A DNA stretch of 64,000 bases from Treponema bryantii. Its GTDB lineage: Bacteria > Spirochaetota > Spirochaetia > Treponematales > Treponemataceae. A program made the position numbers and the translations under genes. This document shows, piece after piece, positions 14,949-23,554 of the stretch (position 1 is its first letter; the number at the start of each line of letters is the position of its first letter). The stretch lies in the NCBI RefSeq assembly GCF_036492245.1, contig NZ_AP025286.1:620001-684000 (forward strand). Direction: 5' to 3'. The notes under the pieces were generated by a model. The model made no database searches. It was given only the letters and a program-made list of their open reading frames with translations, and was not told the DNA's origin.

Positions 14949-16109
14949 ATGAGCTTGATAAAGAAAGATAAAAACCGTACACCTGCACAGGTAGTAGTAC
15001 AGGATGTAGTAAAAATCAAAAAGGGAGAGAGAGTTTTAATTATTGCAAACCCAGCAACTTCAGAAATTGCACAGGATTTATATTCAGCCAGCTGTGAAAT
15101 CGGTGGTCAGACAACACTGATGTTCCAGCCGGACAAGACCAGCTTTGATAATGCGAATCCGGAAGTTCTCGCGGCTTTAGCTTCGCGTCCAGACGTTTAT
15201 TTTTCAATTTCGAATATCAAGCTTGGTAAAGATCCACAGGCTACAGCAAATCCATATGTAACAGATGATGGTCAGAAGTTTACTCATATTGCAGATTATC
15301 TTATGGACGGTCTTAAGGTAATGCGTGGTGCCTGGACACCTGGAATCACCGTAGACATGATGAATCGCACTGCTGCTATCGATTACAAAGAACTTCAGAG
15401 CCGCTGTACACGCCTTGATGAGCTTTTTAAGAATGCAGTAAGTGTTCATGTTACAGCACCTGCGGGAACAGATCTCATAATTCCAATAAATGGCCGTGCC
15501 CTTATGTTTGATGACGGAGATTTCTCAAAGCCTGGAACTGGCGGAAATATTCCTGCCGGCGAGGTTTTTATCAGTCCTGTTGTGGGTGGAAGTCAGCTTA
15601 AGTCTGCAGACGGTAAAGTTCTTGAGCAGCAGAGCGATGGTTGTGAGGGCGTTATTGTTTACGATGGTTCAATGACTTTTTCAGATGGAGATTCAATTAT
15701 AGAAACTCCAATTACCTGTAAGGTTGAAAAAGGTTATGTAACAGATATTTCTGGTGGAGCAGAGGCTCGTCGTCTCCTTAAGACAGTTCTTGAAGCAGAG
15801 CTCCGTCCTTTCGTCCTTGAAAAAGAAGGTAAGCTTCCACAGGGACAGGCAGCAGTTTATAAAAAGAATGCACACAATATCGGTGAACTTGGAATCGGTT
15901 TGAATCCTGCTGCTACAATTACTGGAAATATGCTCGAAGACGAAAAAGCTTTCCATACATGTCATTTTGCAATCGGAGAAAATTACGATAACGATGCACC
16001 AAGTTTAATTCATCTTGATGGAGTTGTGCGCGATCCGACAATTACTCTTACTTATGCTGACGGAACTTCCCGCACAATTTTACAGGATGGTTCATTGCAG
16101 CTGGAGTAA
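14949..16109 (+). CDS. Aminopeptidase of the M29 (AmpS/PepS-like) family
   Basis: A 386-residue cytoplasmic metallo-aminopeptidase that releases N-terminal residues from peptides. Family signatures are in the C-terminal half: NIGELGIGLNPAAT with the metal-binding Glu, FHTCHFAIGENY with a ligand His, and LIHLDGVVRDP with the His-x-Asp ligand pair. The N-terminal half holds the open-lobe fold (IKKGERVLIIAN) typical of M29. AGGAG stands 8 nt before the ATG. It follows rsmG by 37 nt and is followed 3 nt later by the GGDEF/EAL gene. The residue preference is unknown. Confidence 0.8.
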   Translation: MSLIKKDKNRTPAQVVVQDVVKIKKGERVLIIANPATSEIAQDLYSASCEIGGQTTLMFQPDKTSFDNANPEVLAALASRPDVYFSISNIKLGKDPQATANPYVTDDGQKFTHIADYLMDGLKVMRGAWTPGITVDMMNRTAAIDYKELQSRCTRLDELFKNAVSVHVTAPAGTDLIIPINGRALMFDDGDFSKPGTGGNIPAGEVFISPVVGGSQLKSADGKVLEQQSDGCEGVIVYDGSMTFSDGDSIIETPITCKVEKGYVTDISGGAEARRLLKTVLEAELRPFVLEKEGKLPQGQAAVYKKNAHNIGELGIGLNPAATITGNMLEDEKAFHTCHFAIGENYDNDAPSLIHLDGVVRDPTITLTYADGTSRTILQDGSLQLE

Positions 16110-16112
16110 AGC

Positions 16113-18140
16113 ATGAGTAAAAAGAAAGACCGTAGAATTAAACGGTTGCAGTGGTTTCCAATCTGGCCAACTGTACTGCAGATGATATTTACTGAATTCG
16201 CAATTTTTGTATTTACGTCTTTCATTTGTATGTTAGCCGCTCTGGGAATCATAAATACTCTTATAATCAATAATGCACAGGAATGTCGTACCGTAGTAAA
16301 AGCTGTTGAGGAAAACTGGAAAAAAGATACTCCTGAACAGCTTGAGGAACGACTATCCTATTATACAGAAACTTATAGAGATATAAACAAAATATATCTT
16401 GATGATCATAACAATGTGGTGAACTTATTGCCGCAATTAAAGCAGAACCTCGATGAAGAAACCCTGGAATTATTTGATACAGTTGGTGTGATTCATTTTA
16501 TTGATAAAGATTACAATGATGATGACATTGAGTTTCATGTATCAACAGATAATGACAGGCCTTCTGATTTAATCCGGAATATAATTTTTTACAATCCGAA
16601 AAATCTTTTCAAGTTGATTCATGTTGAAAGATTTTTGCAGGACCGTGAATATATTTCCTGGGCAGCAAAAGAAAGTTTTGGACTTCATGTGATTTCTGTT
16701 TATCGCACCGATATTCCGAAAATCAACTTGTGCTTTAAAACTGTCTACAGACTGAATGAATTTCAGTTTACTCTGCTCGTAACAGTTTTATTTTTCTTTA
16801 TTGTAGTTTTATTTGTCAGTACAATTTATGAGGTAACAAAACTTATTGATGCTGTTCACGAGCGTTCGCGTATCAATAAGCTTGTAACAACAGATACAAT
16901 TACAGGCGGATATAATAAAGAATACTTTCTGCAGAAAGCAAAAAAAGAGATTTCACGCGGACACAGAAGTTATGCTGTTGTTCAGCTGCGTCTTGAAAAG
17001 TATAGAAATTACTGTACAGCTTATGGACTTAAGCAGGGTGAAAATCTTCTTGAAGAAATCAATTCAACTCTTGTTCAGATGCTCATGAAAAAAGAGTTTG
17101 TTGCTCATGTTGAAAAATCTGATTTTGCTCTTCTTCTTAATTATCAGAATGATGAAGCTCTGGAAATCCGGATTCGAAATATGATGAATATTTTGCGTGA
17201 GCATAGGGGTGGACAGCATCTTACTTTCTCAGCTGGCGTTTGCCATGTTGTTGCACGCGATGAGGATATCGGGGTAATTATAACCTGTGCCGGACTTGCT
17301 ATTCCAAAAACTGTAAAACTACAGGATGAAATTGTCTGGTTCAATGATTCCATGAAAGAAGAACAGGTTTGGGAACGTCGTATTGAAGATGATATGGAAA
17401 AGGCTCTGGAGAATCATGAGTTTCAGGTTTTCCTTCAGCCAAAATATTCAACAAAGAAAGAAGAACTTTCTGCAGCAGAAGCTCTGGTTCGCTGGATACA
17501 TCCTGTGTTAGGTTTTGTATCGCCTGGAAAGTTTATTCCGATTTTTGAAAGAAACGGTTTTATTCTTCAGCTTGATGATTATATGCTTGATGCAGTTGCG
17601 CATTTACAGGCAGCCTGGATGAGTCAGGGGAAAAAGCTCGTTCCGATTTCTGTGAATGTTTCACGCGCCCATTTTGCAGAGGAAAATCTTGCTGAACACA
17701 TCTGTTCGATTGTAGATAAGTTTAAGGTTCCTCATGAATATATCGAGCTTGAACTTACAGAAAGCGCCTTCTTTGATGACAAGGCTATGTTACTAACAAC
17801 CGTTCGTAAGTTAAAAGGTTTTGGCTTTAAAGTTTCTATGGACGATTTTGGTGCAGGGTATTCTTCTCTGAATTCTCTTAAGGAACTTCCTCTTGATATA
17901 ATAAAACTTGATGCAGAATTTTTTAGAAGTGTAGATGATATTGAACGTTCAAATCTTATTGTCGGCCAGACAATTTCACTTGCCAAAAAACTTGGAATGG
18001 AAATTGTTGCAGAGGGAATTGAAACTCGTGAACAGGTTGATTTTCTTGCTAAGCAGGATTGTGATCTTATTCAGGGGTTCTATTTTTCTAAACCTCTGCC
18101 GGTTGCAGAGTTTGAAGAACGTGCATATCCAAAGGAGTAA
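16113..18140 (+). CDS. Membrane GGDEF/EAL protein, likely c-di-GMP phosphodiesterase
   Basis: A 675-residue protein with two membrane helices (about 18-45 and 222-245) bracketing a periplasmic sensor domain of roughly 175 residues. The GGDEF domain (about 255-385) is degenerate: the catalytic signature is replaced by EKSDF at residues 334-338, so no cyclase activity is expected. The EAL domain starts at E456-A457-L458 and keeps ELTESAF, MDDFGAGYSSL with the metal-binding DD, the LDIIKLD lysine, and AEGIET. It is therefore probably an active phosphodiesterase that lowers c-di-GMP in response to an envelope signal. Coupled to the M29 gene upstream and the VanY-like gene downstream. Confidence 0.88.
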   Translation: MSKKKDRRIKRLQWFPIWPTVLQMIFTEFAIFVFTSFICMLAALGIINTLIINNAQECRTVVKAVEENWKKDTPEQLEERLSYYTETYRDINKIYLDDHNNVVNLLPQLKQNLDEETLELFDTVGVIHFIDKDYNDDDIEFHVSTDNDRPSDLIRNIIFYNPKNLFKLIHVERFLQDREYISWAAKESFGLHVISVYRTDIPKINLCFKTVYRLNEFQFTLLVTVLFFFIVVLFVSTIYEVTKLIDAVHERSRINKLVTTDTITGGYNKEYFLQKAKKEISRGHRSYAVVQLRLEKYRNYCTAYGLKQGENLLEEINSTLVQMLMKKEFVAHVEKSDFALLLNYQNDEALEIRIRNMMNILREHRGGQHLTFSAGVCHVVARDEDIGVIITCAGLAIPKTVKLQDEIVWFNDSMKEEQVWERRIEDDMEKALENHEFQVFLQPKYSTKKEELSAAEALVRWIHPVLGFVSPGKFIPIFERNGFILQLDDYMLDAVAHLQAAWMSQGKKLVPISVNVSRAHFAEENLAEHICSIVDKFKVPHEYIELELTESAFFDDKAMLLTTVRKLKGFGFKVSMDDFGAGYSSLNSLKELPLDIIKLDAEFFRSVDDIERSNLIVGQTISLAKKLGMEIVAEGIETREQVDFLAKQDCDLIQGFYFSKPLPVAEFEERAYPKE

Positions 18141-18145
18141 AATAT

Positions 18146-18994
18146 ATGTGTAAATATCTTAAAAAATCATTGTTAATAATTTCGTCCATTATGATTTTGA
18201 ATTTTACAGCTTGTGCAAAATCAAAAAAATCAAATGAAGTACAGCCAGAAGCTGAAGCACAGCCGGTACAGACAGTTGTAAATCCTGAAATAGAAAAATT
18301 AAACAAAGTTCTGCTTTCAATGACAGACCGTTGTAAGGCTGCTATTCCAAACGGAGATCCAGAAGAGTTTCTTGCAGATCTTCATAAAGTTTTGGATTCA
18401 ATTGCAGATTTTAGTTCAGAGGATTTGAGTCCTTTTTATCTGATAGATAAAACTCATACAGTAAGCAGTACTTACGAGCCTAAGGGACTTATTCATCTTG
18501 AAAACTGCTCTGCATATAAGGTGAATAAAAACAATTTGAGTCTGCGTCCAGAAGCTTATAAAGCATTGGGAGAACTCGGAACCGCTGCAAAGGCAGATGG
18601 CGTTACACTTACAATCAGTTCAACTTACCGTTCTTATGATTATCAGAAAAATCTTTTTGATTACTGGGTAAGTGTTGATGGTCTTGAAGAAGCTGAGCGT
18701 GAAAGCGCAAGACCTGGAACAAGTCAGCATCAGCTTGGAATGGCTTTGGATTTTGCTCCTGTTGATGATGCGTTTGATAAAACTCCGGGTGGAAAATGGG
18801 TTTACGAAAATGCCGCAAAATACGGCTGGTCACTCAGTTTTCCGCAGGGCTATGAAGATGTAACAGGATACCGTTGGGAATGCTGGCACTTCCGCTACAT
18901 TGGTGTAACAGCGTGCCAGTTCCAGAAGAAGTGGTTCGGAGACGTTCAGCAATTCATGATAGAATTCCTGAACGCCTGGGAAATGTCATCCTGA
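18146..18994 (+). CDS. D-alanyl-D-alanine carboxypeptidase-like lipoprotein (VanY/M15B)
   Basis: A 282-residue lipoprotein: the lipobox gives Cys23 (LNFTAC-AK). The M15B peptidase domain shows SSTYRSYDYQKNLFDYW, the zinc motif SQHQLGMALDFAP (His and Asp ligands) and WECWHFRYIG with the catalytic Glu and the third ligand His. It would trim the terminal D-Ala from peptidoglycan stem peptides in the periplasm. AAGGAG precedes the ATG, and it is 5 nt downstream of the EAL gene, so wall trimming may be under the same transcript. The last three codons and the stop TGA lie inside a short dispersed repeat shared with the convergent gene. Confidence 0.87.
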   Translation: MCKYLKKSLLIISSIMILNFTACAKSKKSNEVQPEAEAQPVQTVVNPEIEKLNKVLLSMTDRCKAAIPNGDPEEFLADLHKVLDSIADFSSEDLSPFYLIDKTHTVSSTYEPKGLIHLENCSAYKVNKNNLSLRPEAYKALGELGTAAKADGVTLTISSTYRSYDYQKNLFDYWVSVDGLEEAERESARPGTSQHQLGMALDFAPVDDAFDKTPGGKWVYENAAKYGWSLSFPQGYEDVTGYRWECWHFRYIGVTACQFQKKWFGDVQQFMIEFLNAWEMSS

Positions 18995-19014
18995 ACTTGA
19001 TTCAGGATCTATCA
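18984..19014. repeat. Short palindromic repeat between convergent genes
   Basis: GTCATCCTGAACTTGATTC followed by AGGATCTATCA: a stem TCCTGAA/TTCAGGA with a short loop. It is a relative of the repeat at 22051-22079. It contains the stop codon of the VanY-like gene (18992-18994), and the stop of the chemoreceptor gene (19012-19014) lies at its other edge. Confidence 0.7.
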
Positions 19015-21102
19015 GACGTGGATGTGAATGATTCGCTCCATGATAAACGATGCATCATCCTTCAGGTGCTTAGCGGCATCCTGAACGGAGTGAGTTCCGT
19101 CTTTCATTTCTGCAATACTCTTTAAGAGCAGTTCATTACCCGCATTCTGTTCATCCATAGAATTCTTAACTTCAAGCTGCTGGTCTTTTACTTCACCGGC
19201 AAGACTAACGACTGAGTCAAATTCCTGCTGAACAGTACCCGCCTTGGAGTATGCATTATCAACCATCTGTTTAATATTCTTAAGAACTTCTCCAATCTGC
19301 TTTGCCTGACGACCTGAGTCTTCGGCAAGCTTTCGGATTTCATCTGCAACGACACTGAAGCCTGCACCGAATTCACCGGCATGAGCAGCCTCAATCGCAG
19401 CGTTCATAGCAAGAAGGTTTGTCTGGCTGGAAATCTGACCGATTACCTTACTCATTTCAACCAGCTGTTTAGATTCCTTTTCAATTTCACCAACAAGATT
19501 TGTTACTTCCTGAAGGTTTGTACGTCCAATTCCAGTTGCATTTTCAAGATCATTTACAATGACAAAGTTCTTATCAATGATTGTATAAATAGACTGAATT
19601 GCCTTAATCATCTGTTCAACGGCAGAAGAAGAATCAGAAACTGTAGCACTCATGTTTTCTGTAACATCAGAAAGGGAGATGATGTTGTTCTTTGCAACTT
19701 CAAGCATGGAAATACTTTCACTGGTTACCTTTCTGATTGCAGCATTTAATTCTACTGTGTGATCTTCATTAGCCTTCTTAAGTACGTAGTGATGACAGTT
19801 CTGAACCTTGTTCTTTCCATTGAAAATTGCAAGAGCCATCTGTTCGCAGGAATTGTAACCACAGGCACCGCAGTTATAAATATCATCCTGAGAATGCTTT
19901 CCCATCTGTTCAAGAATTCTTCGTACTTCTTCGCGCGTTGGAAGTTTAAGCAGCGAATGGAAAACTTCGCTTCTGTCTGTATAAGCACGTTCATAAATAC
20001 CAGGCTTCCAGTATGCATCAAGCTTTTTCTGAAGTGCTTTAATTGCCTTCTGTTTTTTATGGCCGCTTAAAGTGTGCAGTTGTTCGCGTCTTTCAATACA
20101 GCGTTTTTCTACATAAGATTCAATTTCATCAAGTGAGATATTATGATTTACAGTTCCGGCACCACGGTTACAACCTTTTTCACAGTTCAGACAGTCAACA
20201 AGTTTGAAATATGGTTTTGAACCGTTAGCCATACATTCATCAAGATGCTCAAAATATTCAATAACAGCAGGGTGTCCTTCAATCTTACGGGTCTGTCGTG
20301 CAATTCCAGGAACAAGGCGTTCTGCAGTGAGCATGAGTCCGCCTGGAGTAGAGTAGCGTGTGCCACGTTCGGCAAGAGGGTTATCATAATCAACCTTAGG
20401 GAACTTTTCCAGATTGATATTGTTTTCTTCAAAATATGCAGAAAGTGATTTCATTGTTACGTTATAGTCACCTCGGCCGTTTTCATCAAATTCACGGCGC
20501 TTTGCATAACAAGGTGAAATAACAACAATCTTATGATTCTTATACTCCTGATGGAAATGGCGGATAAATTCTACAGTGTGAGCCATAGGACTGTCGCCCT
20601 TGGCAAGATACTGAATAAGATTTGGTCTGTAAGTTTCGATAAAAGCAACAAGGGCCGGACAAGGTTGAGCAATCATTAAAGGTGGATTTTCCCTTGTCAT
20701 CTGCTCAACGTAGGTTTTAGTTGTGAGCTCTGCACCAAATGAAACATCAAAGATGGCTTGTACGCCAATAGATTTGAGCCAGCCATTTAATTCAAGGTCA
20801 TGGCCTTTAAAGTTTACGGCTACAGCAGGTGCAACAATTGCAACAAATGGTGTGCCGTTTTTAAGCTCATTAAAGAATGCTGCTGTATCATCTATTCCGG
20901 TTCGGGCTCCGTGTGTACAGGCTTCAATACATGCACCGCAGCCGATACATAAATCATGGTTTAAGGTAACATAATCACCTGAACCATCATTACAAAGCTT
21001 TACCGGACATACTGAAATACAGCGATGACAGTTACAACACTTTTCGCTATCAACGTTAATTACAGGACTAAAATGCAGTCCATCAGCATTCATGCTATCC
21101 AT
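19012..21102 (-). CDS. [FeFe]-hydrogenase-like soluble chemoreceptor
   Basis: A 696-residue fusion with no membrane helix. Residues 22-62 hold two 4Fe-4S ferredoxin motifs (CCNCHRCISVC; CIGCGACIEAC). Residues 85-320 match the [FeFe]-hydrogenase large-subunit fold with altered H-cluster loops: C148 in QPCPALV (the second Cys of TSCCP is gone), C198 in SPCYAKRREF, and C304/C307/C311 in DCLNCEKGC. Residues 411-436 form another 4Fe-4S motif (CGACGYNSC ... C). Residues about 450-696 are a methyl-accepting chemotaxis signalling domain with the hairpin tip SSQTNLLAMNAAIEAAHAGE. The four potential H-cluster cysteines remain but the proton-relay Cys is missing, so sensing H2 or redox state is more likely than turnover. 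It would signal to CheA/CheW. A single gene; ATG 21102 follows GGAGAG. Confidence 0.88.
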   Translation of the reverse strand: MDSMNADGLHFSPVINVDSEKCCNCHRCISVCPVKLCNDGSGDYVTLNHDLCIGCGACIEACTHGARTGIDDTAAFFNELKNGTPFVAIVAPAVAVNFKGHDLELNGWLKSIGVQAIFDVSFGAELTTKTYVEQMTRENPPLMIAQPCPALVAFIETYRPNLIQYLAKGDSPMAHTVEFIRHFHQEYKNHKIVVISPCYAKRREFDENGRGDYNVTMKSLSAYFEENNINLEKFPKVDYDNPLAERGTRYSTPGGLMLTAERLVPGIARQTRKIEGHPAVIEYFEHLDECMANGSKPYFKLVDCLNCEKGCNRGAGTVNHNISLDEIESYVEKRCIERREQLHTLSGHKKQKAIKALQKKLDAYWKPGIYERAYTDRSEVFHSLLKLPTREEVRRILEQMGKHSQDDIYNCGACGYNSCEQMALAIFNGKNKVQNCHHYVLKKANEDHTVELNAAIRKVTSESISMLEVAKNNIISLSDVTENMSATVSDSSSAVEQMIKAIQSIYTIIDKNFVIVNDLENATGIGRTNLQEVTNLVGEIEKESKQLVEMSKVIGQISSQTNLLAMNAAIEAAHAGEFGAGFSVVADEIRKLAEDSGRQAKQIGEVLKNIKQMVDNAYSKAGTVQQEFDSVVSLAGEVKDQQLEVKNSMDEQNAGNELLLKSIAEMKDGTHSVQDAAKHLKDDASFIMERIIHIHV

Positions 21103-21182
21103 AAACTATAAAACTCTCCTTCCCCTCACTTAACTGTAAGCATTTAATTTTAACATACAAATCTTAATTTACAAACAAAAAC

Positions 21183-21212
21183 TTGTTAAATAGGTATTTT
21201 TTCTGATATACT
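21183..21212 (+). promoter_or_regulatory. Promoter of the HAD gene, probably leaderless
   Basis: TTGTTA at 21183-21188, an 18-nt spacer and TATACT at 21207-21212. Only 7 nt separate the -10 box from the ATG at 21220 and no ribosome binding site lies between them. Confidence 0.6.
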
Positions 21213-21219
21213 CCCATTC

Positions 21220-22050
21220 ATGAATTCTTGTGAAAAATTAGATGTTCGTTTGATTGCATTGGACCTGGATGATACTCTTTTAAATGATAACCGTGAAATA
21301 ACAGATATGACGGTTGAGGCTCTTCGCGAATGTGCTGAGCGCGGAATTTATGTTGTGCTTTGTTCAGGCCGCGCAGAAGATGCAATTCTTCCTTTTGTGA
21401 GAAGACTTGAAATTGCCGGAAAAGAAGCTGGACGTTTTTTGATTGCCATAAACGGCTGTTCAATTTTTGATCTGCATAAACGTCAACAGATTTTCTGCCG
21501 TAAAGTTGAAGCTGATATTCTGACCCGCACTAATGAAGTTGCAGAGGCACGCGGGCTTCGCAGTGAAGTTTATACACCTGATACAATCTACTATCGTGAA
21601 GAAACAAAATGGACAAAACTCGATGTTGACCTGTGCGGACTTAAAGGCGCAAAGGTTGAAGATTATGATGAATTCCTTAAGCGCGGTTTTACAAAAATGC
21701 TCGTTCCTGGAGAACCTTCAGAACTTCTTGAACTGCAGAGTGAGCTTCGCGCTGAGTTTGGAGAACGCGCCGTAATCTTTACAAGTAAGCCGTACTTCCT
21801 TGAAATCCTTCCACCGAACTGCGGAAAGGGAGAAGCTGTAAGCTGGCTTGCAAATGAACTAGGCTTTGGAATGGACAAGGTGATGGGCTTTGGCGACAGT
21901 ATGAATGATGAAAGCCTTATCCGCATGGCAGGTTACGGTGTCGCAATGTGCAATGGGCTTGAGGAAATGAAAAAGGTCGCCCGCTTTGTTACAGACTTAG
22001 ACAATAATCACGACGGTGTCGGCGATTTTATAAAGAAGCACGTATTATAA
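21220..22050 (+). CDS. Cof-type HAD-superfamily hydrolase
   Basis: A 276-residue cytoplasmic phosphatase of HAD subfamily IIB. Motif I is ALDLDDTLLND with the nucleophile Asp, motif II is LCSGR, motif III has the Lys in the KGEAVSWL region, and motif IV is GFGDSMNDESLIRMAG. Cof-type enzymes hydrolyse sugar phosphates, FMN, pyridoxal phosphate and similar small phosphates; the substrate here cannot be named. The gene stands alone between divergent chemoreceptor and convergent methyltransferase genes. It lacks a Shine-Dalgarno site and starts right after a -10 box. Confidence 0.85.
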   Translation: MNSCEKLDVRLIALDLDDTLLNDNREITDMTVEALRECAERGIYVVLCSGRAEDAILPFVRRLEIAGKEAGRFLIAINGCSIFDLHKRQQIFCRKVEADILTRTNEVAEARGLRSEVYTPDTIYYREETKWTKLDVDLCGLKGAKVEDYDEFLKRGFTKMLVPGEPSELLELQSELRAEFGERAVIFTSKPYFLEILPPNCGKGEAVSWLANELGFGMDKVMGFGDSMNDESLIRMAGYGVAMCNGLEEMKKVARFVTDLDNNHDGVGDFIKKHVL

Positions 22051-22079
22051 CGTCATCCCGAATTTGATTCGGGATCTAT
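22051..22079. repeat. Short palindromic repeat, second copy
   Basis: CGTCATCCCGAATTTGATTC then GGGATCTAT: stem TCCCGAA/TTCGGGA with a 5-nt loop. It lies directly after the HAD stop and includes the stop codon (22076-22078, minus strand) of the methyltransferase gene. A hairpin here could end both convergent transcripts. Confidence 0.7.
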
Positions 22080-23236
22080 TTATAAAACTCGGGTGTGATT
22101 CCGAGTGACTTCATTAACTCCGGTGGTTGAGAAGGAGACGCTGTATCTAAAACACCGGCTTTTTTTATCGCCCGGATTAAAATATTCTTCGGCGTATGTT
22201 CCATATCAATAAACTCGAGCATCTGAACTTTGTAGCCCTGCTGCTCCAGCCATTCACCGCGAAGGGCGTCTGTAACAAGAGAACTGAATTTTTCCCTTAT
22301 GATTCCCCATTTTAATAACGGCTCAAATTCTGCTGGAACTTCGCCTTCTGCACCGTCTGCTTTTCCGCGAGTCTGAAGTTGTGTATTTATCTGATGCTGG
22401 CAGCACGGCACACTAAGAATTGCACGGGCACCTCGTTCTACGGCGTATTTCAAAGCAAAATCAGTTGCAGTGTCGCAGGCATGAAGTGTGATTACAATGT
22501 CAGGACTGTGAGATCCGGAATAATCAGCTATGTTTCCTGTGTGGAAAATAAGTCCTTTAAGTTCAAGTTTTTGCGCCATGTCATTACAGTATTTAATAAC
22601 TTCTTCTTTCAGATCGAGACCTTCAATTTCGCATGGAATGTGGCGGATCTCTGTAAGAAAATAATGAACTGCAAAAGTCAGGTAAGATTTTCCGCACCCA
22701 AAATCTGCAATGCGAAGCGATTCTTCCTCCTTTGTTTTATCAGCAAATTCCGGAAGAATATCATCAATGAATTCCAGAAATCGGTTTATCTGCCGGAACT
22801 TATCATGGCGTGAAGAAATCACCTTGCCTTCATCATTCATAATTCCAAGCAGTACAAGGAATGGAACAGGCGCCCCTTCCGGCAGCAGGTAATTTTTCTT
22901 TTTTGCAGGTAATACTTTGAGTGGAGTTGAAGTAACATTTATTGTCTTCCTCAGTTCTGTAATCTTTCCCTTTTTATTTGTAAGCAGAGTAATCTCTTCG
23001 TTCTCAGTTCGCTTTACACAGTTCTTAAAAGTAGTGCCCACATTAGCATCCAGAAACTTCGAAAGCTCCGCCTCTGTCATTTTGTTATGGAATACCTGAG
23101 TTTTAGTGAACATTTCTTCCTGATACAATGCCCCGTCCGCCGTATTCACGAGTTTAAACTTAATTTTCTGATATGGCCTGCCAAGCTTCTTTTCGATGTC
23201 TCCAGCCGGTTTTGACAATGTAACACTAAGTATCAT
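22076..23236 (-). CDS. SAM-dependent methyltransferase (Methyltransf_32-like)
   Basis: A 386-residue protein with an N-terminal region of about 150 residues (ITLLTNKKGKITELRKTINV) and a C-terminal class I methyltransferase domain. Motif I is IADFGCGKSYLTFAVHYFL, an acidic strand end follows in EIEGLDLKEEV, and the post-motif is DIVITLHACDTATDFAL. The SVPCCQHQIN segment is characteristic of the Methyltransf_32 / METTL25-like group. The substrate is unknown; rRNA or protein are both possible. It is monocistronic and convergent with the HAD gene. Its stop codon lies inside a dispersed repeat, so the C-terminal residues could have been altered by that repeat. Confidence 0.78.
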   Translation of the reverse strand: MILSVTLSKPAGDIEKKLGRPYQKIKFKLVNTADGALYQEEMFTKTQVFHNKMTEAELSKFLDANVGTTFKNCVKRTENEEITLLTNKKGKITELRKTINVTSTPLKVLPAKKKNYLLPEGAPVPFLVLLGIMNDEGKVISSRHDKFRQINRFLEFIDDILPEFADKTKEEESLRIADFGCGKSYLTFAVHYFLTEIRHIPCEIEGLDLKEEVIKYCNDMAQKLELKGLIFHTGNIADYSGSHSPDIVITLHACDTATDFALKYAVERGARAILSVPCCQHQINTQLQTRGKADGAEGEVPAEFEPLLKWGIIREKFSSLVTDALRGEWLEQQGYKVQMLEFIDMEHTPKNILIRAIKKAGVLDTASPSQPPELMKSLGITPEFYK

Positions 23237-23554
23237 TTTTTTTTACCCCGTAAGTTTTATAAAACGTACACATAGGACTTCTGCATTATAAAGAACTAAA
23301 GAAAAGTTTGGCGCGAGGGAGCAGATTTGTAGGGCAAAAAGACTTTGTTTGTGGCTGCCGCGGGAGCGGCAGTATAATAGTTTCTATACCACAAACAACG
23401 TCTAGCGCATTATTGCGCGTTTTTGTCCTATAAATATGCGACCGGGAGCCAGAGTGCACGGTTTGTTTGTTTATAATGTGTAAGCCTCTGTTTTTCGAGT
23501 TCACAAATAATTAAACAGTATACTAATTATTTAAAAAATGATACATTGTGTTAT
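23237..23554. other. Intergenic region upstream of parAB with a branched hairpin element
   Basis: About 318 bases with no open frame worth calling. The notable content is the nested hairpin at 23330-23430. A TATAAT at 23472-23477 has no clear -35. No recognisable parS palindrome was found. Confidence 0.6.
23330..23430. repeat. Nested multi-hairpin element
   Basis: An outer stem TAGGGCAAAAA (23330-23340) with TTTTTGTCCTA (23420-23430, one G-U pair) encloses two arms. Arm one is TTGTTTGTGG (23345-23354) with CCACAAACAA (23389-23398), itself containing the perfect CTGCCGC-GGGA-GCGGCAG hairpin (23355-23372) and a TATA/TATA stem. Arm two is GCGCA-TTAT-TGCGC (23405-23418). It could be a branched RNA on either strand or an immobile palindromic element. 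Confidence 0.6.

Noticed and set aside
19071-19103. GCATCCTGAACGGAGTGAG, resembling the GTCATCC-type repeat
   Set aside because: It lies in the middle of the chemoreceptor reading frame and encodes a normal part of the signalling domain, so the likeness is probably chance.
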